Shown: positions 27,868-37,914, counted from the first letter of the stretch. The stretch: DNA of 64,000 bases from Haloplanus ruber (GCF_024494725.1 NZ_JANHDK010000001.1:620001-684000), one strand, 5' to 3'. Numbers and translations: made by a program. The notes: generated from the sequence alone by a model not told the origin.

Positions 27868-28371
27868 ATGGGAGCGAGCACACGAGAAAACGGGGGCGAC
27901 GTTGCCGATTCCGGGCTGACATTCCTGCGACGGTGGTGGGTTCTCACCCCGCCATACGGCTACGTGATCGGAATCCTCCTCTGGCCGGTGCTGCTATCGC
28001 TTGCGTCCGTGTGGGCCGTGTTGTTGCAGTCCGGACTCCCCGCACTCGTCGATACCCTCGGCGGCCTCGTCGTCGGTGTCGGTGGCTTTGTTTCGATCAG
28101 CGTGAGTTCGGCGCTGTCGATGGGCGGAACGGCGTGGAACACTCCAGACGAGCGCATTCGGCGGCAGTTCGCGGCCCTGTCGCTCGCTCTCCCTCTCGCA
28201 GGACTGCTGTTCGGTCTGTATCGGAACTGGCCACTGCTGCCGTTCCGTGACGAACTGGGAGTGACTGTCTTCGTTGCACACGAACTGTCGAAGATTGTCT
28301 TCCTGGGTCCGGCGATTGGATTCGCGTTCGTGACCGTTCCACTGGGAGTCCTCGCGTACAGGTGTCGCTGA
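27868..28371 (+). CDS. Small four-helix membrane protein, unknown function
   Basis: A 167-residue protein with four predicted membrane segments (about 30-55, 60-85, 105-125 and 140-165). The soluble N-terminus is hydrophilic (MGASTRENGGDVADSG). No catalytic motif is seen. Single gene between the MOSC gene and a small ORF; promoter-like AT content precedes it. A haloarchaea-specific membrane protein is the likeliest description. Confidence 0.7.
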   Translation: MGASTRENGGDVADSGLTFLRRWWVLTPPYGYVIGILLWPVLLSLASVWAVLLQSGLPALVDTLGGLVVGVGGFVSISVSSALSMGGTAWNTPDERIRRQFAALSLALPLAGLLFGLYRNWPLLPFRDELGVTVFVAHELSKIVFLGPAIGFAFVTVPLGVLAYRCR

Positions 28372-28516
28372 GAGTATCCTTCGGTCGGCGCAGAGATCGT
28401 GTGATAGCGAGCGACGGGAGGCGGAGCCTCGGCCCACAGATTGAAGTCGGTCGGGTCCGGAGTGCTCGGTATCCCGTCTGGATCGACCGACGTCGAAGGG
28501 TCCGGACGACCGAGCC

Positions 28517-28705
28517 ATGAGCGATACGAGCGACACTCACCGACCCAGACTGGACCGCGAACAGCGCCGGGAACTGCGAAATCTCGGCTGGCGCTGGCTC
28601 GGCCGCCGGCGCGCAAAACGCCCGCGGTCGGTCAGTCGGCGGCATCTCGTCGACGCCGAGGTGGACGACGAGACGGCGCTGGTCGACCTAGACGCCCGCC
28701 TCTAG
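28517..28705 (+). CDS. Small basic-acidic protein, hypothetical
   Basis: A 62-residue frame with a basic helix-rich centre (LDREQRRELRNLGWRWLGRRRAKRP) and an acidic tail. Its stop overlaps the stop of the convergent cupin gene by three bases. Composition is compatible with a haloarchaeal short protein, but no family is recognised and it could be non-coding. Confidence 0.45.
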   Translation: MSDTSDTHRPRLDREQRRELRNLGWRWLGRRRAKRPRSVSRRHLVDAEVDDETALVDLDARL

Positions 28706-29019
28706 GGCGCCCCTGCGATGACGAACAGGGACGCTTCCTCGGTGTCGATCTGGCGGGTCGACGCCGGGTCGACGCGCAGGGCGTCGCCAGCCGCCATCGA
28801 CACCGTTTCGTCTTCGACGGTGACCGTCGCCGCCCCCTCGACGAGGACGTACACTTCCTCTTGACCGTCGTCTTCGTGGTCGTGGGGCTTCCCGCTCCAG
28901 CCGGCCTCGACGTCCAGCACCGACACTCCGAGGTTCGCACAGTCGAGGGCGTCGCGCAGGAAGTGCAGGCCGCCACCGACCGGGTCGACATCGTGGTACT
29001 CGACGCGTTCGTGTGTCAT
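28702..29019 (-). CDS. Small cupin protein
   Basis: A 105-residue single cupin. Motif 1 reads KPHDHEDDGQEEVYVLVEG (the G(X)5HXH(X)3-4E(X)6G pattern with both histidines and the glutamate), motif 2 is around GDALRVDPASTRQI, where the usual histidine is replaced. A metal site is likely but with one altered ligand. Start MTHERVEYHDVD at 29019. Substrate unknown. Confidence 0.82.
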   Translation of the reverse strand: MTHERVEYHDVDPVGGGLHFLRDALDCANLGVSVLDVEAGWSGKPHDHEDDGQEEVYVLVEGAATVTVEDETVSMAAGDALRVDPASTRQIDTEEASLFVIAGAP

Positions 29020-29241
29020 AACCGGACGGTGGGTCGGAACGGGCAAAAATCCCCCAGTCACCGACGACTGTCCGCGTGACCCATCGCCCTCGACGTGGGC
29101 CGATACGACCGACGGGGTGGGGCGTGACCGGTGTGTCGCTGGTCGGTCGTCCCCGCGGAGTCACCGCGCGCACCGGTATCTCAAACCGGTCTTTGTGTCT
29201 CCCGGACACCTTTGTCACTTCCCGGCGGAGGTCGTCCTACC

Positions 29242-30015
29242 ATGCAACGACACGCGTTCGTCGCCGTGGGACTCGCCGCCCTACTCGTGATCGCCGGCTG
29301 TTCGGCCGGGTCGTCGACGACCGCCAACACGCCAACACCGTCGACAGCGGACAGCACTATCCGCGTCGCCGGAAGCGGGAGCGCCGACGCCGAACCGAAT
29401 CAGGCCGTCGTCGACGTGGCGGTCGTCGCGACTGCCCCTGACGCGGCGACCGCCCGCCGTGACCTCACCCGCAACGTTTCGCGGATGCGTACCGCCCTCA
29501 CCGACGCCGGCGTCGCAGAGGATCACATCACCACCCAGCGCTACGATATCCGGCAGGATCGCCGTCGGCCCCGCGAAGAGGGCGCCGACCCCCAGATTCG
29601 ATATCGAGCCATGCACGACTTCGAGATCACCGTCACCGATCCGGACCGCGTCGGCGACATTGTCGACACCGCCGTCGCCAACGGCGCTACCGAGGTCGAC
29701 GACGTGAGTTTCACGCTCTCGACCGACCGCCGGCGAGAACTCGAAGGCCGCGCCCGGAGCGCTGCAATGGCCGACGCCCGGACGAAGGCCCGCGCGCTCG
29801 CCAGCGACGCGAACCTTTCTGTCACCGGCGTGAACGTCATCCGGACGACCCGAGGAGGGTCCCCTCGTGCCGCCGACGAGGGCGCCTATGCGACCGAGAC
29901 GCCCGTTGCGACCGGCGCTCCTCCAACCGACATCGAGTCCGGTCCCGTGACGGTGCGGGCGTCGGTTCAGGTGGTCTACGAGGCGGCACCCGACGGCAAC
30001 GCGACGGCAGGGTGA
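29242..30015 (+). CDS. SIMPL-domain (DUF541) lipoprotein
   Basis: A 257-residue secreted lipoprotein starting MQRHAFVAVG, with lipobox VIAGC at C20. After a Thr/Ser-rich linker the SIMPL domain starts at about residue 36 (RVAGSGSADAEPNQAVVDVAV), with the typical region RYRAMHDFEITVTDPDRVGDIVDTAVANGA and the end region VTVRASVQVVYE. The family's members are oligomeric envelope proteins with no agreed biochemical role. A longer in-frame ATG at 29131 is rejected because it would bury the signal peptide. Confidence 0.88.
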   Translation: MQRHAFVAVGLAALLVIAGCSAGSSTTANTPTPSTADSTIRVAGSGSADAEPNQAVVDVAVVATAPDAATARRDLTRNVSRMRTALTDAGVAEDHITTQRYDIRQDRRRPREEGADPQIRYRAMHDFEITVTDPDRVGDIVDTAVANGATEVDDVSFTLSTDRRRELEGRARSAAMADARTKARALASDANLSVTGVNVIRTTRGGSPRAADEGAYATETPVATGAPPTDIESGPVTVRASVQVVYEAAPDGNATAG

Positions 30016-30037
30016 GGCGTCCGCGAACCGTGGCGTC

Positions 30038-31828
30038 TCATTCGAGCTGGTGATAGTCGAGTTCGTGGCCTTCGTCGAGAGCCGCCTGTACCGCCTCGCT
30101 CGGCGCGTCGACAGGCTCGGCGTGCGTCGTCATTCCACCGATTGCAGCCCGTCGGTAGTGGATGTTACGCTGCCACGTGCCGTCGGTTTCGGGGTAGTCC
30201 GTCCGATAGTGGGCGCCGCGCGATTCGGTGCGCTCGTCGGCACCCCGGAGCACGGCTTCGGCGGCCGTCAGCATGAATCCGATGTCGATAGCGAGTTCGA
30301 ACGACCGACTCGTGACCGGTCCGACTCGCATGTCGCCGGCCTTCTGTCGAACGTCATCGAGCGCGTCGAGGCCGTCGGCCAGCGACTGTTCGTCGCGGAG
30401 GAGACCCGCGTGCTCCCACGTGAGGGCCTGTAGTTCCTCGAAGACGGTCTCGGCGTCGTAGGCCCCGTCGCTGTCGGCCATCCGGTCGAGGTCGGCCAGA
30501 TGCGGTTCGACGACCGTCTCGATGCAGGTCTCGGGCACCGATCCGGGTCCGTCGACGCGGTCAGCGATCCGCTTGCCGGTGAGGAACCCGTACGCGACGG
30601 TTTCCGCGAGCGAGTTGCCCCCCAGCCGGTTCGCGCCGTGGACGCCGGCCATCGTCTCCCCAATCGCGAACAGCCCCCGGATATCCGTCTCACCGTGAGC
30701 GTCGACGGCGACGCCGCCCATGCCGTAGTGGGCCGTCGGAGCGACTTCGACCGGCTCCGTCGCCAAGTCGACCCCGAGGTCCTGAAACCGCTCGTACATC
30801 CGGGGGAGTCGTTCCTGAATGAACGACGACTCGCGGTGGGAGATGTCGAGATAGACGCCGCCGTTCGCCGTGCCACGCCCCGCAGCGACCTCCTGAGCGA
30901 TGGCGCGCGCGACGACGTCTCGGGCGTCTAACTCCATCTGCCCCGGCGAGTACCGCTCCATGAACCGCTCGCCGTCGGCGTTGTAGAGCCGTCCCCCCTC
31001 GCCTCGAACGGCCTCGGTGACGAGTCGGCCGCTCCACGGCTCCCACTCGGCATCGGACTCGTCGACCGCCATCCCGGTCGGATGGAACTGTACGAACTCC
31101 ATGTCCATCAACTCGGCACCGGCGTCGTAGGCCAGCGCCGGGCCGTCGCCGTTGTTCTCGTCGTCCCGCGAGGTGTGGCGGCCGTAGATGGCCGCGTACC
31201 CGCCAGCCGCGAGCACGACCGTTCCGGCATTGAACAGGACGAACTCGCCGCTGTCCATGTCGAACCCGACAGCGCCGTGAATACGGTCGCCGTCGGTGAC
31301 GAGTTTGGTTATCATCACGTCCTCGCGATACGGGATTGCGAGCGACTGCGCCCGGTCGATCAGCGTGTCGAGGAGTGACTCACCGGTGTGATCGCCGGCG
31401 AACGCGGTGCGACGGAACGACTGTGCGCCGAAGTACCGCTGGTCGATCTCACCGTCATCCGTCCGGGAGTAGTCCATCCCCCACTCGTCAAGCTCTCGAA
31501 GCCGCTCGGGCATCTGTTCGGCGACGGCCCGAACTTTCTCGGGATCGTTGACGAAGTGGCCCTCGTCGAGGGTGTCCGCGGCGTGGATCGTCCAGTCGTC
31601 CTCCGGGTCCCGCGTCCCCAAGGCCCCATTGATACCGCCACGTGCCCACGTGGTGTGGGCATCACCGTGGCTCCGCTTCCCGAGAACGAGCACGTCGTCG
31701 ACGCCGCGCTCGGCCAGTTCGATTGCCGTCCGGGCGCCGGCAGCACCGGCGCCGATTACGAGCACAGAGACGTCGGTTTCGGCGTAGTCCGGCGGGTCCG
31801 ACCTCACCCGCTCGTCACGTTGACTCAT
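30038..31828 (-). CDS. FAD-dependent oxidoreductase, L-aspartate oxidase / fumarate reductase family
   Basis: A 596-residue flavoprotein. The FAD loop is VLVIGAGAAGARTAIELAE, followed by THTTWARGG-like DAHTTWARGGINGALG, the FVQFHPTG catalytic region, GEGGRLYNADGERFMERY and HYGMGGVAVDAHGE, then GANRLGGNSLAETVAYG. These are hallmarks of the SdhA/FrdA/NadB family. Length (usual NadB about 530, SdhA about 600) leaves both possible. No SdhB/C/D genes adjoin; haloarchaeal NadB is the best guess, in NAD synthesis. The start MSQRDERV at 31828 is preferred over 31852. It is divergent from thiC. Confidence 0.8.
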   Translation of the reverse strand: MSQRDERVRSDPPDYAETDVSVLVIGAGAAGARTAIELAERGVDDVLVLGKRSHGDAHTTWARGGINGALGTRDPEDDWTIHAADTLDEGHFVNDPEKVRAVAEQMPERLRELDEWGMDYSRTDDGEIDQRYFGAQSFRRTAFAGDHTGESLLDTLIDRAQSLAIPYREDVMITKLVTDGDRIHGAVGFDMDSGEFVLFNAGTVVLAAGGYAAIYGRHTSRDDENNGDGPALAYDAGAELMDMEFVQFHPTGMAVDESDAEWEPWSGRLVTEAVRGEGGRLYNADGERFMERYSPGQMELDARDVVARAIAQEVAAGRGTANGGVYLDISHRESSFIQERLPRMYERFQDLGVDLATEPVEVAPTAHYGMGGVAVDAHGETDIRGLFAIGETMAGVHGANRLGGNSLAETVAYGFLTGKRIADRVDGPGSVPETCIETVVEPHLADLDRMADSDGAYDAETVFEELQALTWEHAGLLRDEQSLADGLDALDDVRQKAGDMRVGPVTSRSFELAIDIGFMLTAAEAVLRGADERTESRGAHYRTDYPETDGTWQRNIHYRRAAIGGMTTHAEPVDAPSEAVQAALDEGHELDYHQLE

Positions 31829-32068
31829 ATCGAAACGTAGGGTCGAACGCACTTAGCGTCGTCGCGCGCGTGCGCGCGAAGCTGAAAACGAACACCATCG
31901 CCCCGGTGTCCCGAGCGGCGGGCCGATCCGAACCGAGCCAATCCGTGTGGTGTCGAGTCGGCAAAGGCACACTCCGAACGGCAGCGTGCGGTCCACGTCG
32001 TGACCCGACTCGTCTCTCGACGAGCGACCGACCGCTGCTATCCGGGGCCGCCACCGGGGGAGGAGCCG

Positions 32069-32102
32069 AAACAAATATTATCTAGTGATATAACCTAGTT
32101 AT
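32069..32102 (+). promoter_or_regulatory. thiC promoter with two adjacent CTAG-centred palindromes
   Basis: AAATATTA (32073-32080) sits about 27 bases before the thiC ATG and looks like a TATA element of a leaderless transcript. Directly after it are two inverted repeats: TATC-TAGT-GATA (32079-32090) and ATAAC-CTA-GTTAT (32090-32102), the second ending two bases before the start codon. A repressor bound here would occlude initiation. A thiamine-responsive regulator such as archaeal ThiR is a candidate; this is inference. Confidence 0.55.
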
Positions 32103-32104
32103 CG

Positions 32105-33553
32105 ATGGCGCCGACCCAGATTCAACGCGCTCGCGACGGCGAGGTGACGGCAGCGATGGAACGGGTGGCCGAGCGAGAGCATCGCGACCCGGAGTTCATC
32201 CGGGAACAGGTCGCCAGCGGCCAGGCGGTCATCCCCAACAATCACGCCCACGACGCGCTCGATCCGATGATCATCGGGCGGGAGTTCGCCACGAAGGTTA
32301 ACGCCAACATCGGCAACAGCGAGGAGACGAGTGATCTACAGGGGGAACTGGAAAAGCTCCACGCGGCGGTCCACTACGGGGCGGATACGGTGATGGATCT
32401 CTCGACGGGGGCCAACCTCGACGAGATTCGCGAGACGAACGTCGATCACTCGCCGGTGCCCGTCGGTACGGTTCCCATCTACGAGGCGATCAAGCACGTC
32501 GACGATCCTGCCGACCTCACCCACGACCTGTTGCTCGACGTGATCGAAAAGCAGGCCCAACAGGGGGTCGACTACATGACGGTCCACGCCGGCGTTTTGA
32601 TGGAGCACCTGCCGCTGACCGACGGCCGGAAGACGGGTATCGTCTCCCGTGGCGGGTCGATTCTAGCCCAGTGGATCGAGGAGAACGGAGCGCAGAACCC
32701 GCTGTACACCCACTTCGAGGACATCTGTGGGATCTTCGCCGAACACGACGTCACGTTCTCGCTCGGCGACGGGCTTCGGCCGGGGAGTCTCGCCGACGCG
32801 AGTGACGAGGCCCAGTTCGCCGAACTCGATACCTTGGGCGAACTCACCCGGACGGCGTGGGACCACGGAGTGCAGGTGATGGTCGAAGGACCGGGCCACG
32901 TCCCGATGGATCAGGTTGCGAACAACGTCGAGCGCCAACAGGCGGTCTGTGATGGCGCCCCGTTCTACGTGCTCGGCCCGCTCGTCACCGACGTCGCACC
33001 GGGGTACGACCATATCACGAGCGCCATCGGCGCGGCCGAGGCGGGCCGTGCCGGGGCCGCGATGCTCTGTTACGTTACGCCGAAAGAGCACTTGGGACTT
33101 CCCGGCCGCGAAGACGTGCGCGACGGGCTGGCGGCCTACCGAATCGCCGCCCACGCGGCGGACGTGGCGGCCGGCCTGCCGGGCGCCCGTGACTGGGACG
33201 ACGCGCTCTCGGAGGCGCGCTACGAGTTCGACTGGCGTCGGCAGTTCGACCTCGCGCTAGATCCGGAGCGAGCCCAGGCGTACCACGATCAGACTCTTCC
33301 CGGAGACAACTACAAGGAGGCGCGGTTCTGCTCGATGTGTGGTGTGGAGTTCTGCTCGATGCGGATCGACCAGGACGCCCGCGACGCGGACGGCAAGATG
33401 TCGGCCATCGACGACGAGACCGATCTCGATGCCTCACCGGCGGCCGAGACGAACCTCCCGCCGGTCGGAACTCACGACACGAGCAGCGTCCCGGATGAAA
33501 TCGAGATTGACGGCGTTACGTTCACGCCGGAAGGGGGCCACGCCGACGACTGA
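32105..33553 (+). CDS. thiC: Phosphomethylpyrimidine synthase ThiC
   Basis: A 482-residue radical-SAM enzyme that converts aminoimidazole ribotide into HMP-phosphate for thiamine synthesis. The C-terminal iron-sulfur motif CxxCxxxxC is intact at C409, C412 and C417 ([13 protein letters not shown]). Other family sequences are [41 protein letters not shown] and [11 protein letters not shown]. It ends with an acidic tail. Short upstream spacing and the probable operator suggest thiamine control. Confidence 0.97.
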   Translation: MAPTQIQRARDGEVTAAMERVAEREHRDPEFIREQVASGQAVIPNNHAHDALDPMIIGREFATKVNANIGNSEETSDLQGELEKLHAAVHYGADTVMDLSTGANLDEIRETNVDHSPVPVGTVPIYEAIKHVDDPADLTHDLLLDVIEKQAQQGVDYMTVHAGVLMEHLPLTDGRKTGIVSRGGSILAQWIEENGAQNPLYTHFEDICGIFAEHDVTFSLGDGLRPGSLADASDEAQFAELDTLGELTRTAWDHGVQVMVEGPGHVPMDQVANNVERQQAVCDGAPFYVLGPLVTDVAPGYDHITSAIGAAEAGRAGAAMLCYVTPKEHLGLPGREDVRDGLAAYRIAAHAADVAAGLPGARDWDDALSEARYEFDWRRQFDLALDPERAQAYHDQTLPGDNYKEARFCSMCGVEFCSMRIDQDARDADGKMSAIDDETDLDASPAAETNLPPVGTHDTSSVPDEIEIDGVTFTPEGGHADD

Positions 33554-33740
33554 GCGCGGACAGCGGCCGAGCATCCCGATCCGGGTGATCACCGTCGGCG
33601 GCACGTCCGCAGGGATCGCGGGGAGCCAATAGGGGACTGCCCCACCGCGCAACCAACGCCGTTGCTGCCAACCCGCGTCCGCGACTGCGCGAGCGTTCGC
33701 CCACCGAGGGGCACGTGGGGACCCGAACGACGCCCCCGCG

Positions 33741-35885
33741 TCAGGCGGTGTCGACGCCCGTAATTTCGACTCGTGTTCCGCCGCCGTCGCTGTCTGTCAC
33801 CGCGACCTTCCAGCCGTGACCGTCGACGATGCGCTTGACGATCCGCAACCCAAGGCCGGTTCCATCGGTCGTAGTCGAGTAGCCAGCCTCGAAGACCTCC
33901 TCGCGTTCGTTCTCGGGAATCCCGACCCCGTCGTCCGCGACGTAGAACCCGTCGGGCAGGTCGCCGACTGACACCGTCACCTCCGCCCCACCGTGTTCGA
34001 CGGCGTTGGCGAAGAGATTCTCCAGCACCTGGCGGAAGCGGCTGCGGTCGGCACGTATCGTCCGGTCGCTCTCGACAGCCAGCGTGGCGTCGTCGCTCGG
34101 GACCATCTGCCAACACTCCTCGGCTTGTGCCGGCACCGAGAGTGGTTCGGTGCTGCCCACCGTATCGCCGCACTGTGCGAGCGTCGACAGGTCGTCGATA
34201 AGCGCCTGACTCCGGTCCAGTGCATCGGCTGCGGCCGACAGGTGGGTGGAGTCGTCCTCTGCCTGTGCCAACTCCAGCCGCCCCGTGGCGGCCTGAAGTG
34301 GGTTTCGTAGGTCGTGGGTGACGACGTCGGTAAATTCCTCCAACCGCTCGTTTTGGGTCTCGAGTTCCTGCCTGCGCTCGACTTGCTCCGTGACGTTCTG
34401 TGTCAGTGCGATTCCGTGAGTGATCGCTCCGCCACCGGTTTCGACCGGCACCGTCCGATTCCGGTAGGTCCGGTCCCCGAGCGTCTGTGTGAACGTATGA
34501 CTGCGCCCGTTCAGGGCCTCGGTGAAATAGTGTGCGAGTTCTTCGGCGAGCGCGTCCGGGAAGACGTCGTGTGGAGTCGTCCCTTCGACATCGTCGGGTG
34601 AGAGACCGACCGCGTCGAGTTCTGGCCCACGAGCCCGGACGTACCGAAGGTCGTCGTCGAACAGGAACACTGCCCCGTTGGGAATATTCTCCGAGAGTGT
34701 CCGATACTGACGACTCAGCTCCAGTATCTCTTCGACGCGACGCTTGCTCTCGGTCACGTCCTGAATCGTCCCACGAACTCTGACGAGCTCTCCGTCCTCG
34801 GTCTGTGGCTGCCCGTGGACGGACACCCACCGTGTCTCTCCGTCTGCGGGCTGGAGCCGCAGCTCTAGGTCGTACGGCTCGCCGGTTTCGACCGCGTCCG
34901 TACACGCCTCCCGAAGCGTCTCCCGGTCGTCCGGATGGTGCAGGTCCACGACCGCTTCGGTGTCCGCGGGCGCCTCCGGTGGACGGTCGTAGATTTCGTA
35001 GACCTGATCCGTCCACGTGATTCGGTCCTCCAAAATGTCGTACTCCCACGCACCGATGTCGGCGATGTCCTGCGCTTTCCTGAAGAGGTCGTTTTGCCGC
35101 TCCAGTTGCTCTTTTTGCCACCGTTTTTCCGTGATGTCGTAAAACGAAACCACCAACTGTTCGATCTCACCGTCCAACACGACGGGAGCAACCTTGCCCG
35201 GTCTGGCAACCTGACCGGCCGGCAGTTCGAGGTCGACCGTGTATTCGAGCGGTTCACCACGCTCGACGCACGTCCGGTATGCCCCCCGAATTTTCCGCCC
35301 GTCCTCCGGGCCGAACACCTCACACGGCGTGTGTCCGACGATACCTGTCCGGTCCCGGCCAATGAGTTCGAGCGCCTGCGGGTTACACCGTTGATATCGG
35401 AATCCGTCGCGTTCGACATCGACCAACAGCAGTCCAACCAAGGCGCTCTCGAAGACGGTGGCGTACTCCTCTCTCGTCTCCCGGAGCCGGGTTTCGGATC
35501 GGTACTGTGAGACGGCGTTTCCGATGCGGTTGGCGAGCAACTCGTACTGATCCGTCCCTTTCCCTTTCTGTAGGTAATCGGTCGCGCCGTGGGCAATCGC
35601 CTCGCTGGCGACCTCCTCGCTCCCCTTACCGGTGAACAGAATAAACGGTAACTCGGGCCACTCGTCGCGGACACGTCGCAGGAACTCGATGCCGTTTGCC
35701 CCCGGCATGTCGTAATCGGAAACGACACAGTCGGGTGGCTGGCTTCTGATCCTGTCGATGGCCTCGGCGACACTCGTGGCCGTCTGAACGGCGAAACGGT
35801 CGTCTTCGCGCTCGAGGAACGTCGCCGTCAGCTTGCCAAGCTGAGTGTCGTCGTCGACGTGAAGCACTCGCACCGTCTGGGTCAC
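33741..35885 (-). CDS. Receiver-PAS histidine kinase (REC-PAS-PAS-PAS-HisKA-HATPase)
   Basis: A 714-residue soluble kinase. The N-terminal receiver has acidic DDD at 11-13 and phospho-acceptor D57 in VVSDYDMPG, then lysine in YLQKGKG. Three PAS units follow at about 140-255, 260-370 and 380-495 (FDDDLRYVRARGPELDAVGL). HisKA carries H524 in VVTHDLRNPLQA, and the ATPase boxes are VLENLFANAVEHG, VADDGVGIPENE and TDGTGLGLRIVKRIV. This receiver-first order is common in haloarchaeal signalling. It has no membrane segment, so input is likely a cytoplasmic cue or another kinase. Confidence 0.93.
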   Translation of the reverse strand: MTQTVRVLHVDDDTQLGKLTATFLEREDDRFAVQTATSVAEAIDRIRSQPPDCVVSDYDMPGANGIEFLRRVRDEWPELPFILFTGKGSEEVASEAIAHGATDYLQKGKGTDQYELLANRIGNAVSQYRSETRLRETREEYATVFESALVGLLLVDVERDGFRYQRCNPQALELIGRDRTGIVGHTPCEVFGPEDGRKIRGAYRTCVERGEPLEYTVDLELPAGQVARPGKVAPVVLDGEIEQLVVSFYDITEKRWQKEQLERQNDLFRKAQDIADIGAWEYDILEDRITWTDQVYEIYDRPPEAPADTEAVVDLHHPDDRETLREACTDAVETGEPYDLELRLQPADGETRWVSVHGQPQTEDGELVRVRGTIQDVTESKRRVEEILELSRQYRTLSENIPNGAVFLFDDDLRYVRARGPELDAVGLSPDDVEGTTPHDVFPDALAEELAHYFTEALNGRSHTFTQTLGDRTYRNRTVPVETGGGAITHGIALTQNVTEQVERRQELETQNERLEEFTDVVTHDLRNPLQAATGRLELAQAEDDSTHLSAAADALDRSQALIDDLSTLAQCGDTVGSTEPLSVPAQAEECWQMVPSDDATLAVESDRTIRADRSRFRQVLENLFANAVEHGGAEVTVSVGDLPDGFYVADDGVGIPENEREEVFEAGYSTTTDGTGLGLRIVKRIVDGHGWKVAVTDSDGGGTRVEITGVDTA

Positions 35886-36776
35886 AACGTATTATGTTGC
35901 CTGCAAAAGAGTAAATGATTTACCATCCCCAAGTGCGTCGTGTTCCACGGCGTGACCCCTCATAGTCTGCAGTGGCGACGCCGCGACGAGACGGAGCGCG
36001 GAATACCTGTATGCGTCGTGAACGCCGCTTCAAGCGTAGATACCCCGGCGGCTGCTCCTCAGCCGGGTCGTCGGTTCGGGTTGCTCCAAGTCGACCACAC
36101 GCATAGATTCGGAGCGTGGACCGGAGCGTTTGAGACTGCCGACCTCTCTCGCAACCCGCGGATCGAAAGAAGCGTTCAGATCGAGCAGCACTCGCCGAAA
36201 TAGAACGACTCGCCGATAAGTACAATCCCCTTCGAGCCGGGAGATGGCCGAGCACGTGGAGACCGGTCGGAGCGCGTATCGGAAACACGCCGGTTCGTGG
36301 AACAACGCCCCCGAAGCGGCCGGAATAGATCGTCTGCGACCGAAGTCCAACACATCCCGGAACCAGCCGACGAGTGACGACGCCTAGCGGATGAACTCGG
36401 CACCACCTCGACAACGGATGCCCTGCGGCGAGATGGTGAGTTCAGTCCGGGCACCGACACCACTCGGTTCGGGTCGTGGGTCGCGGCCCCGTGAGACGGG
36501 TTGGCTTGTTCGTTATCCAATTGAACCGCGCAACCCCGAAATTCGCGGGTTTCAAAGACCATTTGACCGGGGAGAGCGACGATCACCGGCGAGATCAGAC
36601 CGAGCTATCCCTCTATAATCCACCCGTTGAACGGCGTGACGGTGATCGGCAATCAGTCATAGGCAATCTTCAACCGCCTCACAACAACACAGGTAGGGGA
36701 AAACGGGTGACGTAAGCGCGTTCGATCACAGCACCGGGCTGTGAGACAGGGCGCGCGAAAATAGGAGCGAACGACT
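35886..36776. other. Gene-poor 891-base region
   Basis: No intact gene is seen. Open frames in all six frames lack the acidic, GC3-rich signature of surrounding genes, and they overlap one another. A 47-codon frame at 36244-36386 (MAEHVETGRSAYRKHAG) and a protein-like run just before it in another frame (EIERLADKYNPLRAGRWPS) may be debris of an inactivated gene. The last about 100 bases should hold the promoter of the DUF1102-type pair; GAAAACGGGTGACGTAAG at 36698-36715 is a possible BRE-like stretch. Confidence 0.4.
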
Positions 36777-37319
36777 ATGCAACGACGCAAGTTCATCACT
36801 GGTGTGGGATCACTCGCGGCCGCGGCGGTCGCTGTGACTGGTACTGGTGCGTTTACTAACGTGACTGCAAGCCGGAACGTCGACGTGGCGGTTGCTGACG
36901 ACGCAAGCGCGTACCTGCGACTGGAGGGGACCGGCGGCGCAAACTCCGAGTACGTGACCGACGACGGGAACGGTGGAACGCTGTCCATCGACCTAGATGC
37001 CAGTAACGCAACTGGTGGTGGAGGTGACGGTGTCAATCCCGACGCAGTGACCCAGATAGACGACCTCTTCCACATCGAGAATCAGGGAACGCAAGAGGTC
37101 GAAGTCAGTCTCTCCAAGACAGGAGACAATAGCTCTCTGGTGAAGTTCTACAAGGATGGTAACGCGTACGACGGAGACTCGATTGGGAGTAGCCCAGTCA
37201 CCCTCGGGACGGGGAGTAGTGTTACTGTCAGTATCGAGATCGACACGGTCGGTGAAAGTGTGAGCGACGGCGACCAGCTCCTCGGTTCGGTGACCTTCAC
37301 CGCGACCGCAACCAACTAG
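36777..37319 (+). CDS. DUF1102-type exported protein 1
   Basis: A 180-residue protein with a twin-arginine-like signal (MQRRKFITGVGSLAAAAVAVTGTGAF), then a beta-rich domain beginning ASRNVDVAVADDASAYLRLEG. The features VAVADDASAYL, FHIENQGTQEVEVSLS and GDQLLGSVTFTATA are typical of haloarchaeal DUF1102/SipW-type surface proteins. A second member follows 11 bases downstream. It probably forms part of an extracellular or envelope structure; role unknown. Confidence 0.8.
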   Translation: MQRRKFITGVGSLAAAAVAVTGTGAFTNVTASRNVDVAVADDASAYLRLEGTGGANSEYVTDDGNGGTLSIDLDASNATGGGGDGVNPDAVTQIDDLFHIENQGTQEVEVSLSKTGDNSSLVKFYKDGNAYDGDSIGSSPVTLGTGSSVTVSIEIDTVGESVSDGDQLLGSVTFTATATN

Positions 37320-37330
37320 GAGGAGTAATA

Positions 37331-37912
37331 ATGAACCGTCGAAGATTCGTGCTGGGACTCGGGGCCCTCGCCGGTGGCGGTGCGGCAACCGTGGGTACCG
37401 GAGCGTTCTCCAGTGTCGAGGCGCAGCGTAATATCAGCGTCACGGTCAGCGACGACGCCGACGCACACCTCGGCATTCAGCCGACCGATGAACCGAGCGG
37501 AAATTACGTCGACACCACCTCGAATGACGCCCTCGCAATCGACCTCACCGCGAGCAACAACAATGTCGGGAGCGGAATCGCTGGTGGGGAGGGACTGAAC
37601 GCGAACGCGATCACCGAGATTGCCGATGTGTTCGAGATCCGGAATCAGGGCGCCCAGACAGTTGAGGTAACCGCGACCCCACTGGCGTATCTCGAGACCG
37701 ACTCTGGAGCGGTGGCCGTTCTGCTCGTGCCACAAAACGCACCAGATCTGTTTGGTTTCGGAGTCTTCTATCCAACGGACGGAATCACGATCAAGGAACT
37801 AGCTCCTGGTGAGGACATCCGCTTTGGCCTCATCGGCCTCCCACTTTCGGAGAGTGCAATCGACTCATCAGGTATCAGTGACGAACTAGCGATCAGCGCG
37901 GAGGCGGTGTAA
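37331..37912 (+). CDS. DUF1102-type exported protein 2
   Basis: A 193-residue paralogue of the previous gene: signal MNRRRFVLGLGALAGGGAATVGTGAF, then AQRNISVTVSDDADAHLGIQPT and VFEIRNQGAQTVEV. The match to the upstream paralogue is strongest in the signal and first strand, with a diverged second half (APGEDIRFGLIGLPLSESAID). Tandem arrangement with short spacing indicates co-transcription and perhaps co-assembly. Confidence 0.8.
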   Translation: MNRRRFVLGLGALAGGGAATVGTGAFSSVEAQRNISVTVSDDADAHLGIQPTDEPSGNYVDTTSNDALAIDLTASNNNVGSGIAGGEGLNANAITEIADVFEIRNQGAQTVEVTATPLAYLETDSGAVAVLLVPQNAPDLFGFGVFYPTDGITIKELAPGEDIRFGLIGLPLSESAIDSSGISDELAISAEAV

Positions 37913-37914
37913 CA

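Noticed and set aside
32000-32104. TPP riboswitch upstream of thiC
   Set aside because: The TATA-like box leaves no room for an aptamer between transcription start and ATG, and no thi-box sequence was seen.
36244-36386. 47-codon frame beginning MAEHVETGRSAYRKHAG
   Set aside because: No family recognised, no promoter or neighbour support; kept only as possible debris in the gap description.
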